Part shown: positions 8,681 through 16,253 of the stretch, in pieces
Numbering within the stretch: the stretch's first letter is position 1
Layout of the letters: every line of letters begins with the position of its first letter
Assembly: GCF_014212055.1 (NCBI RefSeq)
Contig: NZ_JACJVO010000009.1
Span: 124,001-188,000 of the forward strand
DNA: 64,000 nt
Direction of reading: 5' to 3'
Source of the DNA: Cohnella zeiphila
Lineage (GTDB): Bacteria > Bacillota > Bacilli > Paenibacillales > Paenibacillaceae
The notes under the pieces: generated by a model
Told to the model about the DNA's origin: nothing
Database searches by the model: none
What the model saw: the letters and a program-made list of their open reading frames with translations, nothing else
Program-made: the position numbers and the translations under genes

Positions 8681-8889
8681 GAAGAGCGAAATTTTTTCGG
8701 GCCGGCGCTTCCGCTTTCGGCATACCCTCGCGGTTTCTTCCATAGCATGGAAGCAGGCCGGTCGATCTCCGGCGTTATTCGGCGCCGGGAGAAGGGACAA
8801 GCCGAATGCTACAAAATGCGACGCAACCTTTTCCAATGAAAACCGTACAAACAAAAAGAGACAAGATTATGAGACGAAGAGGGTAATAT

Positions 8890-9903
8890 ATGGGAGCGAT
8901 CCGAGATTTTTTCGCGATGCCGACCGTCCGCCGAATTACGGTTCTGGTCATTTTCATCGTGTTGCTGTACAGCATTCGGCATATGCTGAACATGGTTCTG
9001 CTGCTGTTCCTCGTCACTTACGTGATGAACAGCCTTCAGAGCTTCCTGTCCAGGCAGATCAGCAAGCTGGTCCCGATTCCGCCGAATCTGGTGACCATTC
9101 TGCTCTACGTCATTATTGTCGCCGGCTTTGTGCTCGGCATATCCAAGTATGTTCCCCAGATTGTCTCCCAGATCGTGGAGCTGATCAACAATTTGATCCA
9201 GTTCCTCAATTCCCACCAGGACAATCGCTTCGCAGGTCCGCTGACCGACGCCCTGAACAAGATCAATTACCAGGATTACGTGCACGAGGCCATATCTTAT
9301 ATCTCCAAGCTCGGCAAATGGCTGGAGATCATTCTGATCGTCATCATTCTCAGTCTGTTCTATCTGCTGCAGAAAAGGAAAGTCGCCGCCTTCACGCGCA
9401 AGTTCAAGAGGAGCAAAATCGGGTGGGTGTACGACGAACTGGAGTATTTCGGCCGCAAATTCGTCGCATCCTTCGGCAAAGTGATCGAGGTTCAGCTGAT
9501 CATCGCGGTATTCAACACGGCGCTGACGATGCTTGGGTTGTGGATTCTCGGATTCCCTTACCTGTTCGCGCTGAGCATGCTGGTTCTGGTCCTGAGTCTT
9601 ATCCCCGTGGCGGGCGTCGTTCTGAGCTTCATCCCGATCGGGCTGATCGGCTACCAGACCGGCGGCTGGTCGCTCGTCATCTGGACGATCGTCATGATTC
9701 TGCTTATTCACGCGTTGGAGACGTACCTGCTCAATCCGCGCATGATGGCCCACAAGACGAAGCTGCCCATGTTCTACACGTTCGTGGTGCTCGTCTTCTC
9801 GCAGCACTTCTTCGGAATCTGGGGGCTGATAATCGGCATTCCGATCTTTATGTTCCTGATGGATCTGCTCGAGGTCGACCCTTCGGACGAGAAAACCGGT
9901 TGA
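8890..9903 (+). CDS. AI-2E family transporter (PerM/YhhT type)
   Basis: A 337-residue integral membrane protein. A pair of N-terminal helices, a hydrophilic region near residues 95-145, and a C-terminal bundle with the conserved LIPVAGVVLSFIPI stretch (about 235-250) mark the AI-2E/PerM family. Members are reported as autoinducer-2 exporters or as Na+/Li+-H+ antiporters, so the transported species is open. It is flanked by terminators and appears to be a single-gene unit. ATG 8890 is the only good start, behind a weak GAGGG site. Confidence 0.85.
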   Translation: MGAIRDFFAMPTVRRITVLVIFIVLLYSIRHMLNMVLLLFLVTYVMNSLQSFLSRQISKLVPIPPNLVTILLYVIIVAGFVLGISKYVPQIVSQIVELINNLIQFLNSHQDNRFAGPLTDALNKINYQDYVHEAISYISKLGKWLEIILIVIILSLFYLLQKRKVAAFTRKFKRSKIGWVYDELEYFGRKFVASFGKVIEVQLIIAVFNTALTMLGLWILGFPYLFALSMLVLVLSLIPVAGVVLSFIPIGLIGYQTGGWSLVIWTIVMILLIHALETYLLNPRMMAHKTKLPMFYTFVVLVFSQHFFGIWGLIIGIPIFMFLMDLLEVDPSDEKTG

Positions 9904-9922
9904 GCCCGCGCATACGAATAGG

Positions 9923-9970
9923 AAAAGACGCTCCCGCCGCGGCCACGTCGCCGCAAGGGAGCGTCTTTTT
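9923..9970 (+). terminator. Strong Rho-independent terminator
   Basis: Stem of 12-13 bp (AAAGACGCTCCC with GGGAGCGTCTTT) closing a GC-rich loop, then a T tract. It could also serve the opposite-strand hydrolase gene ending at 9995. Confidence 0.85.
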
Positions 9971-9994
9971 ATCACTTTAAGTTCCGGGGTTATC

Positions 9995-10831
9995 TTATCC
10001 GCCGATAACGCGATGCAGCGTTTCCGCGAACGCTTCGCTTTGCCGGACATAGCCGAGGTGGTTCCCGGGAAACTCCGCAAGATCCGCATTCAGCTTCTCG
10101 GCGAGCGCGGCCGCGCATTGGTAAGGAAACGTGCCGCGCGAATCGGCTCCTCCCCCGACGGCGATCCGCATCGGCTGCGAATCCGGCGCAGCCCGCAGGT
10201 CATCCGTATCCAGGACATGGCGCCGGATGGCCGGGGATTCGTGCATCAGGAAATATTTCATGTTGGCGGCCATTCTCGCCAACTGTTCGGGATCGGGACG
10301 GCGATCCGGGCGGCCGCCGGCTTGATCCAGGCCGAGAGCCGATGCGAATTGCTTGATGGCGGGCAACGCGCCTTCCCGGCGGCTCACGGATTCCAGTTGT
10401 TCCTGGATGTGCCGGGCTCGCTCCCGCTCTTCGCCGGCCAGGAGATGGGTGAGCGGCGGCTCGTGGGCGACGAGCAGGCGGATTTGCCCAGAATGACGGA
10501 GGGCGAAATCCAGCCCGATGACGGCTCCGGAGCTGCTGCCGAATACGTAAGCCGGCGAATCGGTCAACTCGGCCAGCAATCGGGCGGCATCGTCGCTATG
10601 CGTACTCACCCGGTATGCTTCGCCTTCATCGGCTTGTCTGCTGCGCGAATGGCCGCGGCGGTCGTAGGCGATGACGGAATAACGGTCGGCAAGCCGCTCG
10701 GCAACGCCGGAATAGACGTCGGCATCGCCGTTTCCTCCGTGAATCATCAGCAGAGCCGGGCCCGTTCCGCGAACTTCGTAATAGAGCTCCGCTCCGGGAA
10801 CGGACAAATACCCTGTTTTTTTCTCGCTCAT
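9995..10831 (-). CDS. Alpha/beta hydrolase
   Basis: A 278-residue alpha/beta-hydrolase-fold protein. It has the oxyanion segment HGGNGD (31-36), the nucleophile elbow GSSSG with Ser100, and a C-terminal catalytic His in GNHLGY. This fits esterase, lactonase or epoxide-hydrolase-like activity. The substrate cannot be assigned. ATG 10831 has a GGAGGGGG site 9 bp upstream and overlaps the stop of the upstream membrane-protein gene by 4 bp (ATGA), so the two are co-transcribed and coupled. Confidence 0.85.
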   Translation of the reverse strand: MSEKKTGYLSVPGAELYYEVRGTGPALLMIHGGNGDADVYSGVAERLADRYSVIAYDRRGHSRSRQADEGEAYRVSTHSDDAARLLAELTDSPAYVFGSSSGAVIGLDFALRHSGQIRLLVAHEPPLTHLLAGEERERARHIQEQLESVSRREGALPAIKQFASALGLDQAGGRPDRRPDPEQLARMAANMKYFLMHESPAIRRHVLDTDDLRAAPDSQPMRIAVGGGADSRGTFPYQCAAALAEKLNADLAEFPGNHLGYVRQSEAFAETLHRVIGG

Positions 10832-11463
10832 TTTCGATTTCCCCCCTCCGAGGATTTCTTGTGCCATAAAATGTGCCGGATCCAGAGCACGAGAATAGCC
10901 AGAGCGCCTAAGGTGACGACGCGAGACCAGACGAGGAACGCGCCGGTCGACAGCGAATAGGCCATCATCGCATGGACGATGCCGTCCAGGAGAAACAGAG
11001 AGCCGAACACGGCCGTCGCCTGGGTCATCTTCCGGCGAACCGCGGGGATGTCGAAGCGCGCGGAATCGCCTTTGCCGAAGGACCGGAAAAAGAGAAGCGC
11101 CAATGGTTTGTTGAGCGCCACGGAGCCGAGAGCGGCGATGCCGATCGCGCAAGCCGCCGCCGGATGGTAAAGCTTAAGCGGCATCGAGCCTCCGCCCGAC
11201 AGAACCGAGATCAGGCAAGCCGCGCCGAAGCCCGCGAGGCCCAGCAACCCGATCCAGTCGATCCGGCGGGCGATCAGCATTTGGAAGACGACCCAGACGC
11301 CGGGGACGGCTCCGGCGATGGCCAGTGCGGCGGCGTCGGTCGGGACGGAATCGCGCAGCAGCGAGTACAGAATCAGGGGGACGAGCCAGTTGACGGCCAG
11401 GCTGGGGATTACTTTTCGAAGAGCCTGACGGGAATGCTGTTTCATGTCGGCTTTTGGATACAT
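10828..11463 (-). CDS. VC0807-family integral membrane protein
   Basis: A 211-residue protein with five or six hydrophobic segments and a short cytoplasmic Arg/Lys-rich loop. The N-terminal NWLVPLILYSLL and the later RKMTQATAVFGSLFLLDGI resemble VC0807-family (uncharacterised) membrane proteins. Function is unknown in the family. It is the first gene of a two-gene unit with the alpha/beta hydrolase, suggesting a shared but unidentified process. ATG 11463 is used. A second ATG six codons later is possible. Confidence 0.65.
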   Translation of the reverse strand: MYPKADMKQHSRQALRKVIPSLAVNWLVPLILYSLLRDSVPTDAAALAIAGAVPGVWVVFQMLIARRIDWIGLLGLAGFGAACLISVLSGGGSMPLKLYHPAAACAIGIAALGSVALNKPLALLFFRSFGKGDSARFDIPAVRRKMTQATAVFGSLFLLDGIVHAMMAYSLSTGAFLVWSRVVTLGALAILVLWIRHILWHKKSSEGGNRK

Positions 11464-11569
11464 CCTATCGTCACATCCTTATCGGATTTTATGGAGGCGG
11501 GATCGCTCCGGCCTGATTGCATCGTATTACACGACGTAACGTCACGAGCAAGCCTGAAATCGAAAAATG

Positions 11570-11608
11570 CGAAAACAAAAAACATTCGGCGTCAAAACAC
11601 CGAATGCT
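11570..11608 (-). terminator. Terminator of the MOSC gene
   Basis: CATTCGG/CCGAATG stem (11583-11589 with 11600-11606). Read on the minus strand it is followed by a T-rich run. Confidence 0.75.
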
Positions 11609-11625
11609 TCTCCAGTCTGCCGAAA

Positions 11626-12363
11626 CTATTCGCCGATGAACACGGAATCTCCGACGCGAACCGAACCGCAGTCGATGACCGATGCGTAAACGCCGAAGAT
11701 GAGCCCCAGCTTCTCGTTCACGGTACGCAGGATCGAGACGTCGCGGTCGCCGGAATCCGGATCCAACGTGATCATGGAGCAGCGCTCGCAGGCTTCGCGA
11801 ACGTCCAGCACGACGTGCTCCCCGATATGCAGCCGTTTGCCGAGCAGCGCCGTGTCGTCATCCGGCCCGCCCTCTTCGATCGCAAGCAGAACGTTCGCCC
11901 GGAACCGGCGCGGATCGATCCGATCCCGGCCTAAGAGCTCGGCCAGCCGGCGCAGGCCGCGGTCGGTCACGATTAGAATCGCGGCCGAATCGACGGCGAG
12001 CAGCCCTTGCTCGTCTTGCCGCCATCGAATCATGGACAAGGGACGGGTTCCCGCGAGGGACTGAACGTCCCGCCTCAACTCCTCGTCCCAGGCCAGCAAG
12101 CGGCCGTCCGGAGCTTCGATCCGAACCTCCGGGAACTCTTCCCCGGATCCGGACGGGAGAAGAGAAGCGCGGTAGCGGAGCAGCGAAGGGATCCGGCGCG
12201 CCGTCACGTATCGGTCCCACCCTTCTTTCGTCTCGTCGACGAAGGCGTGGCTTCTGTCGCCATACAGACCATACGGCTCGACGGCCGTTTGCTCCAAGCT
12301 TTCCCCGGCCATCGATTTGACCGGATACCGGACGAGCCGGGTTACTCTCCCGATCAGGTTCAC
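11626..12363 (-). CDS. MOSC domain protein with N-terminal beta barrel
   Basis: A 245-residue protein beginning with the MOSC N-terminal signature (RVTRLVRYPVKSMAGE) and ending in a MOSC domain with the Cys-bearing CERCSMITLDP region. MOSC proteins are molybdenum-cofactor-sulfurase C-terminal relatives that carry or transfer sulfur or detoxify N-hydroxylated substrates (YiiM/mARC group). The start is taken as GTG 12363, 8 bp after a G7 run. TTG 12369 is an alternative. An upstream ATG at 12402 would add an atypical basic tail. It appears to be a single-gene unit. Confidence 0.82.
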   Translation of the reverse strand: MNLIGRVTRLVRYPVKSMAGESLEQTAVEPYGLYGDRSHAFVDETKEGWDRYVTARRIPSLLRYRASLLPSGSGEEFPEVRIEAPDGRLLAWDEELRRDVQSLAGTRPLSMIRWRQDEQGLLAVDSAAILIVTDRGLRRLAELLGRDRIDPRRFRANVLLAIEEGGPDDDTALLGKRLHIGEHVVLDVREACERCSMITLDPDSGDRDVSILRTVNEKLGLIFGVYASVIDCGSVRVGDSVFIGE

Positions 12364-12566
12364 GCGCAAGGCCCCCCCTTTTTTTAACCCTTGTATCGAC
12401 AACGCGCTTTCCCTTTATTTTCGGGCCGCAAGCGATTTTTCCTCCCCTCCCAGCTTGGGAATTCCAATCAAATCGTAGAAAATCGAAGTCCCCGATTTCT
12501 TAGCAATTGCAACAAAATCGCGGGAATGCGAAGTTTCAAACGGCCATTCGGAGTGATAGGGTGAGG

Positions 12567-12582
12567 TTGCAAGCGGATTCAT
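12567..12582. promoter_or_regulatory. Candidate cre (CcpA) site
   Basis: TTGCAAGCGGATTCAT matches the 16-base cre consensus WTGNAANCGNWNNCWW at every fixed position. It lies 61 bp before the first permease gene, where CcpA would repress the sugar operon in rich carbon. Confidence 0.6.
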
Positions 12583-12642
12583 GAGCCGGCGCACCGAGCC
12601 CAAAGCGAGCAAGAGTACCGAAGAACGGAGAGTGATGTTTTT

Positions 12643-13554
12643 TTGCTTCGAGAGCTGTCCAGACACAAAGCGCTGTACCTGATGACCCTCCCGGCCATGT
12701 TCCTGCTTCTTTTGTTCAATTATTTTCCGATGGCGGGCATCATCATCGCTTTCAAAAACTTCAACCTGAGCAACGGCATCTTCGCCAGCCCGTGGATGCA
12801 CCCCATCTACGAAAACTTCCGCTATTTCTTTACGTCGGACAATTGGGTAAGCGTTACCCGCAACACGATTCTGCTCAACTTGCTGTTCATCGCCGTCGGC
12901 ACCTTCGTCAACGTCGCGCTCGCGATTCTGTTCAACGAGATCCGCTCGGCCTGGTTCAAGCGGACGGCCCAGTCGCTGACGCTGCTGCCTTACTTCATCT
13001 CCTGGATCGTCGTCGGCGTGTTCGCCTACAACATTCTGAATTACGAGCACGGGATGCTGAACGAATGGTTCGCCAAGCTGGGGATGGACAAGATCGACTG
13101 GTACTCCAGGCCGGGCGCGTGGCCCGTGCTGATTCTGATCATCTTCGTCTGGAAAAGCGTCGGCTACAACAGCATCATCTATCTGGCGTCGCTGACGGGC
13201 ATCGACCACACGCTGTACGAGTCCGCCACCATCGACGGAGCCACGAAGTTTCAACAGATCCGCTATATCACGGTCCCGCTGCTTCGGCCGACCATCGTCG
13301 TTCTGACGCTGCTGGCCATCGGACATATCATGAACTCGGACTTCGGCATGTTCTACTCGCTCGTCGGAGACAGCGCTCAGCTCTACCCGACGGTCGATGT
13401 CATCGACACGTTCGTCTTCCGCAGTCTGAAGGGATCCGGAGACATGGGCATGTCGGCCGCGGCCAGCTTCTATCAGTCCGTTCTGGCGTTCGTGCTCGTG
13501 TATTTCAGCAATCGCGTGGCCCGCAAATACGAGAGCGGCTCCGCTCTTTTCTAG
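12643..13554 (+). CDS. Carbohydrate ABC transporter permease, LplB type
   Basis: A 303-residue permease with six helices. It carries LTLPAMF-like helix 1 and FNYFPMAGIIIAFKNFN near residues 25-41, and the cytoplasmic EAA-type loop ESATIDGATKFQQIRYITVPLL near 193-214 that contacts the ATPase. It works with the next gene as a heterodimer importing oligosaccharides. The only in-frame start is TTG 12643, inside a T7 run and 12 bp after GGAG. A strong ATG at 12635 is out of frame by one base. No ATPase gene is present, as usual for these MsmX-served systems. Confidence 0.88.
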   Translation: MLRELSRHKALYLMTLPAMFLLLLFNYFPMAGIIIAFKNFNLSNGIFASPWMHPIYENFRYFFTSDNWVSVTRNTILLNLLFIAVGTFVNVALAILFNEIRSAWFKRTAQSLTLLPYFISWIVVGVFAYNILNYEHGMLNEWFAKLGMDKIDWYSRPGAWPVLILIIFVWKSVGYNSIIYLASLTGIDHTLYESATIDGATKFQQIRYITVPLLRPTIVVLTLLAIGHIMNSDFGMFYSLVGDSAQLYPTVDVIDTFVFRSLKGSGDMGMSAAASFYQSVLAFVLVYFSNRVARKYESGSALF

Positions 13555-13584
13555 AAGATCGGCCCCAAAGGAGGCGCTATTCGA

Positions 13585-14466
13585 ATGAAACCACGCGCGA
13601 TATGGCAGCCGGGACAGCTCGTCCTGCATGCCGTCCTTGCGCTGATGTCCCTGTTCTGCCTCGTCCCGTTCATCATCATTCTGTCCAGCTCGATGACGAG
13701 GGAGATGGACATTCTGTCCAATGGCTATAACCTTTATCCCAAGCATTTCGACTTCACCGCTTATCGCTACTTGTTCCAACGAATGAGCGTCGTGCTGACA
13801 GGCTATAAGGTCACCGGCCTGGTCACTGTCATCGGCACGATCGGCAGCCTGGCGATCAGCGCGATGATCGCTTATCCGATCTCGCTGCGCCGTCTGAAGT
13901 ACCGCCGGTTCATCTCCGGCTATGTGCTGGTCACGCTGCTGTTCAACGGAGGGATGGTGCCGTGGTATATCGTCTGCGTGAAGTACCTGCATCTCCATAA
14001 CAACCTGTGGGCGCTGATCATGCCGTCGCTGGTCAACGGCTTCAACATCTTCCTGATGCGCAACTACTTCTCGTCGATTCCGGAGGAGATGCACGAGTCG
14101 GCCAAGATCGACGGAGCGGGAGAGCTTCGGACGCTCTGGTCGGTCATTCTTCCGCTGTCGGTTCCCGTCTTCGCCTCCGTCGGCCTGTTCATCGCCCTTG
14201 CCTATTGGAACGACTGGTGGCTCGGACTGATGCTGATCGACAAGGCGAGCTTGCAGCCGCTTCAGCTGATGCTGCGGACGATCGTGTCGAACGTGGATTA
14301 CCTGGCCAACTCCAGCGTCCTGTCGACGGGAGCCGACCAGATGGTACCGCGCGAGGGCGTCAAGATGGCGGCGACGATCGTGACGATCGGACCGATCATT
14401 TTCCTCTACCCGTTCCTGCAAAAGTACTTCGTCAAAGGTCTGATGATGGGCGCCGTCAAAGGGTAA
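13585..14466 (+). CDS. Carbohydrate ABC transporter permease, YtcP/AraQ type
   Basis: A 293-residue second permease with six helices. It has the EAA loop ESAKIDGAGELRTLWSVILP near residues 170-190 and the family-typical C-terminus KGLMMGAVKG. AAAGGAGG precedes ATG 13585 at normal spacing. It pairs with the LplB-type permease 30 bp upstream and with the binding lipoprotein downstream in one operon. Confidence 0.9.
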   Translation: MKPRAIWQPGQLVLHAVLALMSLFCLVPFIIILSSSMTREMDILSNGYNLYPKHFDFTAYRYLFQRMSVVLTGYKVTGLVTVIGTIGSLAISAMIAYPISLRRLKYRRFISGYVLVTLLFNGGMVPWYIVCVKYLHLHNNLWALIMPSLVNGFNIFLMRNYFSSIPEEMHESAKIDGAGELRTLWSVILPLSVPVFASVGLFIALAYWNDWWLGLMLIDKASLQPLQLMLRTIVSNVDYLANSSVLSTGADQMVPREGVKMAATIVTIGPIIFLYPFLQKYFVKGLMMGAVKG

Positions 14467-14546
14467 CGCCCGCTCGACATCCGCAAGGCTTGAGCGGCTT
14501 GGCCGTTAAGCATACAATCATATTGACCGACAGGGGGAACCACGAA

Positions 14547-16145
14547 ATGGCAAAACGCATGAAAACCGCCGCCGCCGGCTTGGCGGCCGCAATGGCCGTC
14601 GTCTCTTTGACCGCATGCAGCAGCGGCGGGAACGACAACGGGAACGCGGCAAGCAGTCCGGCCGCGGGCGCTTCCGCCTCGGCGGGCGCAAGCCCGTCGC
14701 AGGGAGAGAAGCTGAAGCCGGTCACGCTCCGCTTTTATTTCCCGGGCGATAAGCCGCAGGAGACCGACGAAGTGTGGAATTACGTGTCGGAACTGACGAA
14801 GGATACGCTGAACGCCAAGTTCGAGATCAACTTCGTCAACTGGAACGACTACATGGACAAGATGAAGCTGCTGCAATCGTCCGGCGACGACTACGACTTG
14901 AACTTCGACGCGAACTGGGAAGACTTCTCGAACGCGATGAACCGCGGCGGTTACCTGGACATTACCGATCTATTGCCGAAATACGCTCCGACGCTGTATA
15001 AGGAATATACCGACAACAACCTGCTCGATCCGATCAAGGTGAACGGCCGGGTGTACGCCGCGCCGTGGACGGTCAAGAAGACGAGCAAGCCGATCGTCTG
15101 GTACCGCGGCGATCTGGCCAAGAAAGGCGGGTACGGGAAGGATAAGGTGGAGACGGTCGAAGATCTGGACGCGATGCTTCACGCGATCAAGAAAGCATCG
15201 CCGCAGATCATTCCGTTCTCTTTCCGCCCCGGCACCTGGTTCAACGATATCGACCGCGTGTTCCAGGAGAAGTACGGGTACGAGGACCTCAACTTCCACG
15301 GACTGGTCGTCAAGATAGACGATCCGAAGCATACGGTTATCCCGTGGGAGCAAACGGAAGCGTTCAAGGAATACGTGTCTTATATGAAGAAATGGAACGA
15401 AGACGGCATCATTCCGAAAAACCTTCTGGCCACCAAAGGAACCGAAGGAGACTTCGGCGCCGGAACGTTCGGCTCGGCGATCAACCAGATCGACGGAGGC
15501 ATTCTGGAGAATCCGCATCCGTTCAAGCCCGAGGTGGAAGCTCAAGGAGCGATCAAGACGTGGTCCGAGTTCTACCCGGACAACAAGTGGGTGCTCGACT
15601 CGCCGCTCGGCAACGCGGTCGCCATCAACAAGAACGCGGCGAACCCGGAACGGGCGCTCATGTTCCTCGAACAGCTGTCGACGAACGAGAAGCTGTATGA
15701 TGCCGTCGTCTACGGTATCGTCGACAAGACGTACAAGCTGAACGGCGACGTCGTGTCGTATATGCCGGGCCAAGGCAACGGCAACCCGACCAACTATCTC
15801 GATTGGTCCGGTCAATGGGGCTTCTGGCGCACGGAGTTCCAGAAGCAGGATTCCCAACACACGGCCAACTATTACAAGCAGTACAACGACTTTATCGACC
15901 GTCCGAACAACATCGTGTCCACCGTCAACTACTTCGTTCCGGACCAGACGAATATCAAGACGGAGGCCGCGAAGCGGGAGCAGGTGCTGAGCGAGCTGGG
16001 GCAGCTGCTCATGACCGGCATCAACGTCAAGGACGTCGACAAAGGCGTGAACGACTTCATCGCCAAAGAGAAAGACGCCGGCACGGACAAGATCGTGGCC
16101 GAGGTCCAGAAGCAGCTGGACGCGTTCATGGCGAAGCAGGGATAA
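14547..16145 (+). CDS. Extracellular solute-binding lipoprotein (carbohydrate ABC importer)
   Basis: A 532-residue family-1-like sugar-binding protein. A signal peptide ends in the lipobox LTAC (Cys near residue 26), followed by a low-complexity Asn/Ala/Ser/Gly linker and a large periplasmic-binding-protein fold. ATG 14547 follows AGGGGG. It would be anchored outside the membrane and deliver oligosaccharide to the two permeases upstream. LplA/YtcQ-type proteins of this length are common in Paenibacillus. The ligand is unknown. Confidence 0.9.
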   Translation: MAKRMKTAAAGLAAAMAVVSLTACSSGGNDNGNAASSPAAGASASAGASPSQGEKLKPVTLRFYFPGDKPQETDEVWNYVSELTKDTLNAKFEINFVNWNDYMDKMKLLQSSGDDYDLNFDANWEDFSNAMNRGGYLDITDLLPKYAPTLYKEYTDNNLLDPIKVNGRVYAAPWTVKKTSKPIVWYRGDLAKKGGYGKDKVETVEDLDAMLHAIKKASPQIIPFSFRPGTWFNDIDRVFQEKYGYEDLNFHGLVVKIDDPKHTVIPWEQTEAFKEYVSYMKKWNEDGIIPKNLLATKGTEGDFGAGTFGSAINQIDGGILENPHPFKPEVEAQGAIKTWSEFYPDNKWVLDSPLGNAVAINKNAANPERALMFLEQLSTNEKLYDAVVYGIVDKTYKLNGDVVSYMPGQGNGNPTNYLDWSGQWGFWRTEFQKQDSQHTANYYKQYNDFIDRPNNIVSTVNYFVPDQTNIKTEAAKREQVLSELGQLLMTGINVKDVDKGVNDFIAKEKDAGTDKIVAEVQKQLDAFMAKQG

Positions 16146-16151
16146 TCGAAC

Positions 16152-16200
16152 GATCGGTCGCGAATGGCGATGATTTCCATCGCCGCTCGCGATCCTTTCG
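16152..16200 (+). terminator. Weak terminator-like hairpin after the binding-protein gene
   Basis: GGCGATG/CATCGCC (16166-16172 with 16178-16184), extended by imperfect GCGA pairing. The T tract is poor, so it may be an mRNA-stabilising hairpin instead. Confidence 0.4.
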
Positions 16201-16218
16201 TTTATACTTAACCGTGGC

Positions 16219-16235
16219 TTTGCAAGCGCTTAATT
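16219..16235. promoter_or_regulatory. Candidate cre (CcpA) site before the AraC regulator
   Basis: TTTGCAAGCGCTTAATT is centred on the near-palindrome AAGCGCTT and differs at one position from the optimal cre TGAAAGCGCTTA. It lies 19 bp before the start codon. Confidence 0.55.
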
Positions 16236-16253
16236 ATCGCGGGGGGTCGAACC

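Noticed and set aside
10832..11152. Longer N-terminus for the alpha/beta hydrolase
   Set aside because: That stretch is an out-of-phase copy of the VC0807-like gene; the hydrolase fold begins at MSEKK with a strong ribosome site.
12415..14421. Long open frame of 668 codons on the minus strand
   Set aside because: It is antisense to two well-supported ABC permease genes and has His/Arg/Asp-rich, low-complexity composition typical of the complement of GC-rich genes. No ribosome site or family resemblance.
14007..14546. N-terminal extension upstream of the binding lipoprotein at 14547
   Set aside because: The same situation: overlap with the permease gene and no signal peptide, while 14547 has AGGGGG and a lipobox.
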